Shown: positions 56,441 to 64,000 of the stretch, one piece after another
How positions within the stretch are numbered: the first letter of the stretch is position 1
Layout of the letters: the number at the start of each line of letters is the position of its first letter
NCBI GenBank assembly: GCA_035933635.1
Contig: DASYYY010000021.1
Coordinates: 1-64,000, forward strand
DNA length: 64,000 nucleotides
Source of the DNA: JAKIVR01 sp035933635
Lineage (GTDB): Archaea; Thermoplasmatota; Thermoplasmata; Lutacidiplasmatales; UBA184
Direction of reading: 5' to 3'
Notes under the pieces: model-generated
What the model saw: only the letters and a program-made list of their open reading frames with translations
Databases searched by the model: none
Told to the model about the DNA's origin: nothing
Program-made: the position numbers and the translations under genes

Positions 56441-57508
56441 TCACTTCGGGCGTCGCCGGCCGATACGAACGGTATCCTCGGTCCAGTGGAAATCCAGCCG
56501 GGTCCTAGGGGACCAGCGCTTGCGGCGGTCCCACAGGGCGCCGACGAGAAGCGGGAGCCCGACCGACGCCTCGATGTGGGCCATCGCGCGTGTGGCCGTC
56601 TTGGAAATCTTACCCCAGGACTGGGCCTCGTCGAGCGTACTGCCGGAAAGACCGCCCCAGTGGGGGGCATCGGTGGTGATCTGGAGGGCATAGAAATGAC
56701 CCTCCCCCTCCCGGCCGAAGGCGTAGTTCGCCATCACGATCCCGTCGTTGATCCAGTTCTTGGGCGTCCCGCCACCGATGTAGACGACCGCGGTCCTCTC
56801 GGATTGAGACAGGATCTGGACGAGCTCGAAGTTGTCCCGCACCGCGTCCAGGATGAATCGGGTACGGCCGCGATGGGCCTGGTAGTAGAGCGTAAGCCCG
56901 ATCCCGATCGAGCTGTCGATGAGGGCGGGGGAGAACACCGGGACGCCGCGGCGTGCGGCGACGCCCAAGATCGATCCGGGCGCGTCGAACTGCTCGCCCA
57001 GGAACTGCAGGTACTCGCGCGAGGACGCCGGCCGGGTGGGGAACTCCGAGGTGACCCGTCCGATCGCCCGGTCGGTCTCCTCGAACTGCAGCTCATCGAC
57101 GTAGGTATCGTAGATGCGGTCCAGGTACAGCTCGCGCAGGCGGACGTCGTCCGCCGTCGGCGTGCCCATCCAATGCTTGCCGCCCGTGGTCTGGTAGATG
57201 TCCTGGTAGAGCACCGCTCCGGTCGACACGACCACATCGACCAGGCCCCAATCGATCAGATCGTGGACCACCTGGCGAAGCCCCGCGGCGATGAGCGGTC
57301 CGGAGAGCCCGAGCAGGATCGTCGGTCGTCGCTTGTCCTGTAGGGCGTTCTCCCAGACCTCCAGGCACCGGCCGAGATTCCGGGCCTGGATCGAGGCCGA
57401 TCCGAACTGCTCGAGGAGGTCGCCGAGACCGCGAATCTTGCGGACATCGATGGCCGAGACCGGCGTGCGGAGCACCGAGCGGCGCGCGGCGTTGATCTTG
57501 GAGCTCAC
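56441..57508 (-). CDS. dhs: Deoxyhypusine synthase
   Basis: 355 residues. It transfers the butylamine group of spermidine to a lysine of archaeal/eukaryal IF5A, the first step of hypusine formation. Seen motifs: VVSTGAVLYQDIYQT, SPALIDSSIGIGL, VVYIGGGTPKNW (NAD site) and TTDAPHWGGLSGSTLDEAQSWGKI, which contains the active-site Lys in the WGK motif (about residue 300). The start is GTG 57508, 27 bp from the TTTAAA box; the longer frame runs antisense into the ATPase gene. A typical archaeal/eukaryal gene, supporting the domain assignment. Confidence 0.92.
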   Translation of the reverse strand: MSSKINAARRSVLRTPVSAIDVRKIRGLGDLLEQFGSASIQARNLGRCLEVWENALQDKRRPTILLGLSGPLIAAGLRQVVHDLIDWGLVDVVVSTGAVLYQDIYQTTGGKHWMGTPTADDVRLRELYLDRIYDTYVDELQFEETDRAIGRVTSEFPTRPASSREYLQFLGEQFDAPGSILGVAARRGVPVFSPALIDSSIGIGLTLYYQAHRGRTRFILDAVRDNFELVQILSQSERTAVVYIGGGTPKNWINDGIVMANYAFGREGEGHFYALQITTDAPHWGGLSGSTLDEAQSWGKISKTATRAMAHIEASVGLPLLVGALWDRRKRWSPRTRLDFHWTEDTVRIGRRRPK

Positions 57509-57530
57509 GGGACGACCGCACGCTTGCCCC

Positions 57531-57539
57531 GATTTAAAG
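57531..57539. promoter_or_regulatory. Shared symmetric TATA box between deoxyhypusine synthase and the TPR-ATPase
   Basis: GATTTAAAG contains the self-complementary TTTAAA. It is about 27 bp from GTG 57508 on the minus strand and 23 bp from ATG 57558 on the plus strand, and is the only AT-rich box in the 49-bp gap. Confidence 0.5.
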
Positions 57540-57557
57540 CCGGGAGTCGCCGGATCG

Positions 57558-59798
57558 ATGGTCGGCGGCGGATGGTGGGAGTTTATCAGGACGCGGCGAC
57601 CTTCGACGTTCGTCACCGTGGTCGACACCGGCGTCGAGGGATTCCGGGCCCTCACCGGTCTGCTCGAAGGCTCCGGCCGGACCGTGGCGATCGCCGGTCC
57701 TCCCGCCTCCGGCAAGAGCGCGGTCCTCGCGGAACTGCGCGCGCAGCTCAACGGGCTCGGGTGCCAGGTCATCGAGGTGGCCGGGAGCTTCCGTGAGCGC
57801 AGCGCCACGAACGCCCTCGCGCAGCGGATCGTGGACTCCTACGGACGCGGTGCGAGCGCTGGCGAATCGGGTTCCACAGGCATCCCCGATGAACCCTCGG
57901 CGATGGCGTGGGCGTACGCGGCCCCCCCGGTCGCTCCCACCTCCTCTTCCTCACGAGTGCGCAGTCGCGCCGGGCTTCGTCCGGACGCGGTGGTCCGGCC
58001 CGAGGACTTCTGGACCCGGTGGGTCCGCGACCTGCGCTCGGGGGCCCCGACCCCGCTCGCGATCTGTGTCGATGACGCGCAGTTGGCCGATAGCGAGAGC
58101 CGCGCGTTCTTGGGCGACCTATCCCGTCGCGCCCGCTTCCGGCCTCTCCTCGTCGCACTCGCCCTCGACACCTCGGTGCCGGCGGCGGGACTCTGGGACG
58201 AGTACCTTGCCGGCCGCGGAGACGTGGATTGGATCCGGCGCCCCTACCCGAAGCCCGATCCACGCGACGTACAGCGAGCCCACGATGCGCTCGAGCGGCT
58301 TCCCCCGGTCGCGCAGCGACTGGTGCGCCTGACTTTCCTCCTAGGCGACTCGGTGGCGCTTCCGACGCTAGCGCGCGTGGTCCGGATGGGTCGGGAACAG
58401 CTCCTTCAGGCGGCCAAGGCACCGATCGAGGCCGGGCTACTCCGGATACGGGACGACCGGGTGGCGGTCGCCTCCGACGCACTGCGGCCCGTACTCGAGG
58501 AGTTGCTCCCCGGGAACGCGGTGTCGGAGATGCACGCCGCCATCGCGGATGCGCTCGTCGCATTGCACCCCGAGCCGAGCCCCGACCAGGAGGCCGAGAT
58601 CGCCCGCCACCTGTTCGCCCGTGCCCGGGACGGCGAGGCGCTACGGGCGCTCTGTTCCGCCGCGGCCCGGCTGGAGCGCGAAGCCCGCATCGAGGAGGCG
58701 TCGGCGTTGATCGGGGCCGCGATCCGGTGTTCCCTCGAGCTCACCGAGCCCGACCGGATCGGTGTCGAGGCCGGCCTCCGTGTCGAGCGCGCTCGCCTGC
58801 TGGTCTACTCCGGCCGTGTCGAGGACGCCGAGCGGGAGGTCCGCGAGGGACTGGGCCTCGCGCTGCTCGCACAGCTTCCGAACGAACGGCTCGAGGAGCT
58901 GTTGGAATCGCTCTTGCCCGCCTTACGGCTGGTCGGTCCCCGGACTGCGCTGGTCAGCGAGCTCTCGGAGCTCTGCGACCGGTTCCACGACCGCGAGGCG
59001 CCCGGCGCGGAGGCGTTGGCGCTCGGGGCGCTCGTCGACTACGAACTGCAGCGCGGTCGCCTCGCGGTGGCGCGGGAGGAATCCGTCCGCTGCAGCCGCC
59101 TGGTCCGGACCTTGCCCAAAGGGCCGGCCCAAGCCGTAGGTCTCCTGAGCGTGGCGGCCCCTATTCTCGACGGGAGCGAGGAGGAGCGGCGGATCGCCGC
59201 CAAATGCGTCCGGTCGGCCCGGGACATCCTCGAGACCTACCGGCGCCCCGAGCTGCAACTCTACACCGACGAGGTCTACGCCCGCCAGTTGCTGGGCCGG
59301 GGCGAGACCCGGTCGGCCATCGCCCTCCATGACCAGGCGGTCCATGTCGCCGAGCGGGCTCGCAACCTGCCCTACGAATTCATCCACAACGTCGCGTTGG
59401 CCGCCCTCCTGTCCGACGGGCGGGGAGACCCACGGCTCCAGCCGGCGCTGAAACGTTCCCTCGAGCTCTCGGATCGGTTCGCTCTCTCCGGACCGGCGTC
59501 CCGAGCGCTGGAGCTCTTCCTCCTCCAAGGTCGTTGGCAAGCGCGCGCCGAGCACCGGGAAGAGGCCCGGGAGTGGTGGTCGTCGGTCGCCGACCGGCTC
59601 TCCCCGCTCGTGCCCAACGCCTACCGGGCCGAAGCGTGGATGCGTCTCGCGGACCTCGAAGTCCGGGAGGGCCGCATGGCCGAGGCGCGCTCCCATCTCG
59701 AGCGGTTGGAGCGCCCGGAACTCCGGAACGGATTGCGCGGGGACTGGGCGGGCCAGTTGGCCGACCTCCGCAGTCGGGTCGACCGCGCCGTGGCCTGA
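57558..59798 (+). CDS. STAND/AAA-type ATPase with C-terminal TPR-like repeats, no DNA-binding domain visible
   Basis: 746 residues. TVAIAGPPASGKSAVLAEL is Walker A (about residue 46) and LAICVDDAQLADSESRAFLGDL is Walker B (about 170); the block resembles the LuxR/MalT-associated and AAA-16 ATPase domains. From about residue 320 onward the protein is helical repeats (EIARHLFARARDGEALRALCSAAARLEREARIEEASALIG...). Unlike the 53404 product there is no N-terminal winged helix, so it may act through a partner. It shares its promoter region with deoxyhypusine synthase. Both regulator-like ATPases lie 2 kb apart and may be old paralogues. Confidence 0.75.
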   Translation: MVGGGWWEFIRTRRPSTFVTVVDTGVEGFRALTGLLEGSGRTVAIAGPPASGKSAVLAELRAQLNGLGCQVIEVAGSFRERSATNALAQRIVDSYGRGASAGESGSTGIPDEPSAMAWAYAAPPVAPTSSSSRVRSRAGLRPDAVVRPEDFWTRWVRDLRSGAPTPLAICVDDAQLADSESRAFLGDLSRRARFRPLLVALALDTSVPAAGLWDEYLAGRGDVDWIRRPYPKPDPRDVQRAHDALERLPPVAQRLVRLTFLLGDSVALPTLARVVRMGREQLLQAAKAPIEAGLLRIRDDRVAVASDALRPVLEELLPGNAVSEMHAAIADALVALHPEPSPDQEAEIARHLFARARDGEALRALCSAAARLEREARIEEASALIGAAIRCSLELTEPDRIGVEAGLRVERARLLVYSGRVEDAEREVREGLGLALLAQLPNERLEELLESLLPALRLVGPRTALVSELSELCDRFHDREAPGAEALALGALVDYELQRGRLAVAREESVRCSRLVRTLPKGPAQAVGLLSVAAPILDGSEEERRIAAKCVRSARDILETYRRPELQLYTDEVYARQLLGRGETRSAIALHDQAVHVAERARNLPYEFIHNVALAALLSDGRGDPRLQPALKRSLELSDRFALSGPASRALELFLLQGRWQARAEHREEAREWWSSVADRLSPLVPNAYRAEAWMRLADLEVREGRMAEARSHLERLERPELRNGLRGDWAGQLADLRSRVDRAVA

Positions 59799-59817
59799 CC
59801 GACCGCGACGCCCCCGA

Positions 59818-60417
59818 TCAGGGGAGCCCGCCGAAGAGTCCGGGCATCAGCGCGTAGATCACCGTCAGCGTGCCGACCACCACGAGGATCACGATCACCA
59901 GCCGGTCCAGCGACTTGGGCTCGACGCGCGCGCCCAGGCGCGAGCCGATCAGCGAGGCGGAAGCGGCCACCAGGACCAGCGCAGAGGCTCCCGCCGCGAA
60001 GATGAGCGGCGGGTTGGGGAACGCCGAGACGAAGACGATGAGGAAGATCATCGTCGTGTCCCCGAGCTCGAGCAGCAGGATGAGCAGGAACGCCGAGAGC
60101 GCCGCCGAGCGCGCCGGGGGCGCCCGGCGGTCCTCCTCGGGAGTGACCAGCAGGTAGGCCGCGTACCCGAGCAAGAACGCTCCACCCCCGAGCCGGAGGT
60201 ACAGGACATGGCCGCCGAGCGCTGCGACGAGCGCGGCGCCCACGACCACGGCGAGCGCGGACGTGACCAGGAACGCCGCGGCGCCACCGACCCACGTGGG
60301 GAACGGGCGGTGGCGCGCGGCGAAGCCGATGAGCGCGAAGTTCGTCCGGTCGATGAGCTCGGTGCCGCCGATGACCGCGAAGACGATCAGGAAGACCGTG
60401 AGGGCGCTGTCGGCCAT
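59818..60417 (-). CDS. GDT1/TMEM165 (UPF0016)-like membrane cation transporter
   Basis: 199 residues with six to seven helices in two homologous halves. Each half carries the family's E-h-G-D-K/R-T/S type motif, but altered: GGTELIDRTNFAL in the first (Ile for Gly) and LLLELGDTTMIFL in the second (Thr for Lys). Members move Mn2+ or Ca2+ in exchange for protons. In eukaryotes they support glycosylation by supplying Mn2+, which is interesting beside the many glycosyltransferases here but unproven. It follows pyrI by 9 nt on the minus strand and likely shares its transcript. Confidence 0.72.
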   Translation of the reverse strand: MADSALTVFLIVFAVIGGTELIDRTNFALIGFAARHRPFPTWVGGAAAFLVTSALAVVVGAALVAALGGHVLYLRLGGGAFLLGYAAYLLVTPEEDRRAPPARSAALSAFLLILLLELGDTTMIFLIVFVSAFPNPPLIFAAGASALVLVAASASLIGSRLGARVEPKSLDRLVIVILVVVGTLTVIYALMPGLFGGLP

Positions 60418-60426
60418 CTCGGTCGG

Positions 60427-60885
60427 CTAGTTCAAGTGGTGGAGGAAGTCGTCGACGAGCCGCTCGCAGTAGATGCACCGCAGCACCACCGGCCGACGCC
60501 GGTGGACCTCGAACTCGCTCTCGATCGGCTCGCCCTGGTTGGTGATGCAGTTCGTGTTCGGACAACGAAGGATCCCGGCGATCCGTTCGGGCAGGTCGAC
60601 GGGGCGCTTCTCGCGGACCTTGTACTCGCGGATGATGGAGATCGTCGCGGTCGGGGCCAGCAGCGCGATGGCGTTGACCTTGCGCGGCGAGAGCTCCATG
60701 TTCTCGACCTTGACGATGTCCTTCCATCCCAGCTTCTGGCTGCGGACGTGCAGTGCGACCGAGACGGTCGAGTCCTTGTCGAGCTCGCGCACCCCGATGA
60801 TCTTGAGCACCTCGAGCGCAAGCCCGTTGCCGATATGGTCGATCACCGTCCCGTTGCGGATCGGTTGGATCTTCAGCTCGCGCAT
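60427..60885 (-). CDS. pyrI: Aspartate carbamoyltransferase regulatory chain
   Basis: 152 residues. The N-terminal allosteric domain (IQPIRNGTVIDHIGNGLALEVLKIIG) binds nucleotides, and the C-terminal zinc domain has all four Cys (RCPNTNC and RCIYCERLV) that hold it to PyrB. It makes ATCase respond to CTP/ATP. It follows pyrB by 3 nt in the usual archaeal pyrBI order. Confidence 0.95.
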   Translation of the reverse strand: MRELKIQPIRNGTVIDHIGNGLALEVLKIIGVRELDKDSTVSVALHVRSQKLGWKDIVKVENMELSPRKVNAIALLAPTATISIIREYKVREKRPVDLPERIAGILRCPNTNCITNQGEPIESEFEVHRRRPVVLRCIYCERLVDDFLHHLN

Positions 60886-60888
60886 CGA

Positions 60889-61821
60889 CTAGGCCGCCTT
60901 TCCCGTCAGGATGAGCGAGAGCAGGGCCATGCGGACGGGCACCGCGAGGAACGCCTGGCGGAAGTAGACCGCATGCGGGGTCGCGTCCACCTCGGGCGCG
61001 ATCTCGCCGGTCCGGGGGAGCGGGTGCATCACGATCAGTCGGGATTTCGCGCCGGAGAGCGTCGCGTTGTCCACGCGGTAGCTCCCCGCGACCTGGGCGT
61101 ACTCGAAGGCGTCGGCGAACCGCTCCTTCTGGATCCGCGTGACGTAGAGCACGTCGGCGTCACGGACCGCCCGGTGGATCTGCGTCTCCTCGGTGACCTT
61201 CGCGCCGAGCTGGTCGACCTGCTCGCGTACCTCCTCCGGCAACTGCAGTCCGGGCGGGGCGATGAGCGTCAGCTCGGTACCGTAGACGGCGAGCGCCCGC
61301 GCCAGGGAGTGGACCGTCCGGCCGTACCGAAGGTCGCCGAGCAGGACCACGCGCAGCCCGCTGAGCGTGTTGAACGCCTCTTGGATCGTCGCGAGGTCGA
61401 GCAGGGTCTGGGTCGGGTGCTGACCGGCACCGTCGCCGGCGTTGATCACCGGCCGGTCCGACACCATGGCCGCGAGCCGCGCCGCGCCTTCGTTGGCGTG
61501 GCGGAGCACGATGGCGTCGCCGTAGTGGGTGAGCATGTGCATCGTATCGTGGAGCGACTCGCCCTTTCGCATGGACGTAGCGCCGGCATCGGCGATGGTA
61601 ACGCACCGGCCGCCGAGCCGCTGCATCGCCGTCTCGAACGACAGCCTCGTCCGGGTCGACGGCTCGAAGAAGGCGAGGGTCAGGATCTTGCCCGCGAGCA
61701 GGTCGCTCGCCTTCTTGCCCTCCGCGTACGGGATCATGCGGCGGGCGGCCACGAGGATCTCGTCGATCTCGTCGCGGGAGAGGTCCCGGATCGAGATCAC
61801 GTCCCGGCCCTTGAGACCCAT
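60889..61821 (-). CDS. pyrB: Aspartate carbamoyltransferase catalytic chain
   Basis: 310 residues. FFEPSTRTRLSFETAMQRLGG (carbamoyl phosphate site, about residue 52), the DGAGQHPTQTLLDL block (about 130) and VMHPLPRTGEIAPEVD (about 260) are all present. It catalyses the first committed step of pyrimidine synthesis from carbamoyl phosphate and aspartate. A TATA box (61844-61852) is 27 bp before the ATG at 61821, so the pyrB-pyrI transcript is leaderless. Divergent from the EamA transporter gene. Confidence 0.95.
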   Translation of the reverse strand: MGLKGRDVISIRDLSRDEIDEILVAARRMIPYAEGKKASDLLAGKILTLAFFEPSTRTRLSFETAMQRLGGRCVTIADAGATSMRKGESLHDTMHMLTHYGDAIVLRHANEGAARLAAMVSDRPVINAGDGAGQHPTQTLLDLATIQEAFNTLSGLRVVLLGDLRYGRTVHSLARALAVYGTELTLIAPPGLQLPEEVREQVDQLGAKVTEETQIHRAVRDADVLYVTRIQKERFADAFEYAQVAGSYRVDNATLSGAKSRLIVMHPLPRTGEIAPEVDATPHAVYFRQAFLAVPVRMALLSLILTGKAA

Positions 61822-61843
61822 CGGGGGGCCGACAAAGGTCAGC

Positions 61844-61852
61844 GAGTTAATC
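61844..61852 (-). promoter_or_regulatory. TATA box of pyrBI
   Basis: Minus-strand GATTAACTC, about 27 bp before the pyrB ATG. Confidence 0.55.
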
Positions 61853-61913
61853 CTTCCGCGGGCGGCAACGGCGCCCCAGAAACCCCTTTCGAGGGGAGCG
61901 GTAGTCTTCGAGC

Positions 61914-62795
61914 GTGCGACCGGCCCTGGCCCGCGCCGGATGGGTGCTGCTCTTCGGGGGCATGGTCACGGCCTGGGGCCTGAATTACCTGTTCGTCCGC
62001 TGGGGGCTGGCCGAAGCGCCCCCGCTGTGGCTGGCGGCGCTACGATCCGGCATCGGGGCCGCAGGGATCGCGGTCTTCCTGGCCGTCCGGCCGACGGGAG
62101 CCTCCGTCTCACCGCCGCTCGTGCGCGATGCACTCCTCATCGGAGCGGTCAATACCGGCCTGTTCTTCGGGCTCTGGTTCTCCGCGGCCTCGTCGATCGC
62201 GCCGGGGGAGGCCTCGGTGCTCGTCTACACGTTCCCATTCTGGGTGGCGATCCTCTCGCTCCCGCTGCTGGGGCAGGCGCTGCGCGTGCCCCACGTCGCG
62301 GCCATCGCCCTCGGCTTCCTGGGCGTCGTGCTCGTCGCCCAACCTTGGGCGTCGGGGGGGACGGCGCTCCCGACGATTCCGGCCATCGAGCTCGTCGCCG
62401 GCGCTCTCGCCTGGGCCGGGGGGACCGCACTGTTCAAGCGCCGATTCTCCGGCGGGGAGGTTCAACTCGCGAACCTGATGCAGCTGCTGGGAGGAACGCT
62501 CGCCCTCCTCGTCGCCGCTTCGCTGATCGAAGGGTGGACGCTGGCCGCCTCGGCGCGGCTGGTCGAGATCGTACTATGGCTCGGCCTGGTCGGCACGGCC
62601 TTCGGCTACGCGGTGTGGTTCGAGTTGCTCGACCGGCGCGATGCCTCGGAACTCAGTGCCTACATCTTCCTCGTCCCGCTCGTGGCCCTGGTGGCATCGT
62701 CGGTGTTGTTTGAGGAGCGACTCGAGGTCGTGCAGCTCGCCGGGGCCGCGCTCGTGCTCGCGAGCATCTATGCGGTCGCCCGCGCCCGCCGGTGA
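61914..62795 (+). CDS. EamA/DMT family transporter
   Basis: 293 residues, ten hydrophobic helices in two repeated halves of five, with the typical EamA features: WGLNYLFVRWGL in helix 1, an APGEASVLVYTFPFWVAILSL block at helix 3-4, and VGTAFGYAVWFELLDRRDASELSAYIFLVPLVALVASSVLFEERL near the end (the conserved Glu before the last helix). Such proteins export or import small metabolites, often amino acids or nucleobases. The start is GTG 61914. Substrate unknown. Confidence 0.87.
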   Translation: MRPALARAGWVLLFGGMVTAWGLNYLFVRWGLAEAPPLWLAALRSGIGAAGIAVFLAVRPTGASVSPPLVRDALLIGAVNTGLFFGLWFSAASSIAPGEASVLVYTFPFWVAILSLPLLGQALRVPHVAAIALGFLGVVLVAQPWASGGTALPTIPAIELVAGALAWAGGTALFKRRFSGGEVQLANLMQLLGGTLALLVAASLIEGWTLAASARLVEIVLWLGLVGTAFGYAVWFELLDRRDASELSAYIFLVPLVALVASSVLFEERLEVVQLAGAALVLASIYAVARARR

Positions 62796-62897
62796 GTCCA
62801 TGGATCCCGCGACCGGCGCCGCGGGGTGCGATCCGGCTCGGCTCGAGGATAGGTGGTATCGCGGAGCTACTTCAAGACGGGTCGAGGTCGCGCGCTC

Positions 62898-63986
62898 GTG
62901 ATCGACCTGCGATGGTCCCTGGTCGCCGCCGTGCTCGCCTTGCTCCTGGCCGGTGCCCTCGGCGCGTACGGCCCGGGCGCCTCGGGAACGAGGGCCCCCG
63001 CGGGGACCGGGACCGGCATCGCCAACGCCGCGGTGGCCCAAGCCCAGGCCTCCCTGGCCACGGGGTCACCCGCGTGGCACCGGGTGATGTCGACCGTCGT
63101 CCCCCCGCGTGCGGGCGCGGAGGTGCTCGTGTACGACGCCGCGGACCATTACGTGCTGATGTTCGGTGGGCGGGACAAGTGGACGCCGTTCAATGCCCCG
63201 TTCATCGGGGGCACGTGGAGCTTTGCGAACGGAACATGGACGCTCCTCCAGCCGACCACCGCCCCGACCGCGCGAGGCGATGCGGCGGCTGCCTACGACG
63301 CTTCGGACGGGTACGTGGTGCTCTTCGGCGGGCTGCGGCAGGGGGGTGGGCCGATGGGTGGCGGGTCCCTGTACGACACCTGGACCTTCCACGCCGGGCA
63401 GTGGACCCAGCTCAAACCCGGAGTCCATCCCGGCGTGGACGAGCAATCCGCAATGGCCTACGATCCGGCGATCCAGCGGGTGATCATGTACGGGGGGACC
63501 ACCGCCGGCGGAAACCAGACGTGGATGTTCCATGCGGGCCGTTGGACGTTGTTGCATCCCTCGACCTCACCGCCGGGTCTCCGACTCGCCAAGTTGACCT
63601 ACTACGCGCCCGCCAGCGAATTGCTGCTGTACGGGGGCTGCTCGGGCGGAGGATGCGTACCGGTATACAACGCGACCTGGGCGTTCGCCCATGGGACCTG
63701 GACGCAGCTCCGTCCCCTGCAGAACCCCGGTCCCCGCTTCTGGTATGCGATGGCCTACGATCCGTCGTTGCACAGCGTTGTCCTCTTCGGAGGATCGAAC
63801 CGCACCTCGCTCCAGTCGGACACCTGGCTGTTCACGAGCGGGAACTGGAGCCTGTTCTGCGCCCATTGCGGACCTTCGGCCCGGTACATTCCCGTGTCCA
63901 CCTACGACCCCTCGGCGAACGCGGTGGTCCTGTACGGCGGCTCCGCCGCGGGGGGCTTCTCGAACCAAACGTGGGAATTCCGTTAG
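62898..63986 (+). CDS. Secreted Kelch-repeat beta-propeller protein
   Basis: 362 residues from GTG 62898: signal peptide (LRWSLVAAVLALLLAGALGAYG) and about six to seven Kelch blades (YVLMFGGRDKW, DGYVVLFGGLRQGG, DTWTFHAGQWTQLKPG, SVVLFGGSNRTSLQSDTWLF, AVVLYGGSAAGGFSNQTWEF). The propeller closes at the C-terminus and no membrane helix follows, as in the 2069 protein, so it is probably released or held by the N-terminus. GTG 62853 is a possible earlier start but would put a polar stretch before the signal peptide. Function beyond binding is not visible. Confidence 0.78.
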   Translation: MIDLRWSLVAAVLALLLAGALGAYGPGASGTRAPAGTGTGIANAAVAQAQASLATGSPAWHRVMSTVVPPRAGAEVLVYDAADHYVLMFGGRDKWTPFNAPFIGGTWSFANGTWTLLQPTTAPTARGDAAAAYDASDGYVVLFGGLRQGGGPMGGGSLYDTWTFHAGQWTQLKPGVHPGVDEQSAMAYDPAIQRVIMYGGTTAGGNQTWMFHAGRWTLLHPSTSPPGLRLAKLTYYAPASELLLYGGCSGGGCVPVYNATWAFAHGTWTQLRPLQNPGPRFWYAMAYDPSLHSVVLFGGSNRTSLQSDTWLFTSGNWSLFCAHCGPSARYIPVSTYDPSANAVVLYGGSAAGGFSNQTWEFR

Positions 63987-64000
63987 CCTCGCCCCCGCTC

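Noticed and set aside
1..64000. CRISPR array or cas genes
   Set aside because: No regularly spaced short direct repeats were seen; the only related protein is TnpB.

Overview
The window looks like a GC-rich archaeal chromosome segment, most probably from the Thermoplasmatota (a terrestrial, acid-tolerant Thermoplasmata-like lineage). The archaeal assignment rests on deoxyhypusine synthase, a PyrB/PyrI pair, TldD/TldE, many TATA boxes placed 25-30 bp before start codons (leaderless transcripts), and numerous secreted proteins with Kelch, YVTN, PKD/Ig-like or FxExGLPxGTxW repeats and a C-terminal membrane anchor. The exact lineage is an inference.

Layout. 1-811 has no convincing gene. 812-24539 is a surface/glycan region. 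It holds five alkaline-phosphatase-superfamily enzymes plus one PF04185-type phosphoesterase, two polytopic membrane proteins that look like GT-C glycosyltransferases and sit behind two of the enzymes in a duplicated two-gene module, Kelch and YVTN surface proteins, and ATP sulfurylase with a VOC protein. 24606-26049 is a solo TnpB element with inverted repeats and a 9-bp target duplication. 26097-34696 encodes a giant repeat-rich surface protein, a second secreted phosphoesterase and a clan-A-like glycoside hydrolase. 34919-42351 is a glycan-assembly cluster on the minus strand (APS kinase, phosphomannomutase/phosphoglucomutase, GT2, GT4, flippase, HAD phosphatase). 42440-45205 is a secreted PNGase A-like amidase.

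45337-63986 is more of a housekeeping and regulation region: branched-chain aminotransferase, a membrane-anchored one-component regulator with a small membrane partner, VOC and HAD proteins, TldD/TldE, a zinc ribbon, a STAND-type regulator divergent from a two-gene operon across a perfect 20-bp palindrome, deoxyhypusine synthase divergent from a second TPR-ATPase, a GDT1-like transporter, PyrI-PyrB, an EamA transporter and a further Kelch protein.

How the genes may work together (inference): the first 45 kb reads as one program for building, modifying (phospho- or sulfo-groups) and trimming a glycosylated cell surface. Sulfate activation enzymes (Sat, APS kinase) could feed PAPS into it, although no sulfotransferase or PAPS reductase is visible here.

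The observation I consider most novel is a set of very short ORFs that start at or next to the predicted transcription start and end in an ATGA overlap with the real start codon of the next gene (12424, 15673, 22123, 45337; weaker at 792). They suggest leaderless initiation on a mini-ORF followed by coupled re-initiation on the main gene. Also notable are the TnpB element, whose TIR/TSD ends do not fit the IS200/IS605 mechanism, and the palindrome-controlled STAND module.
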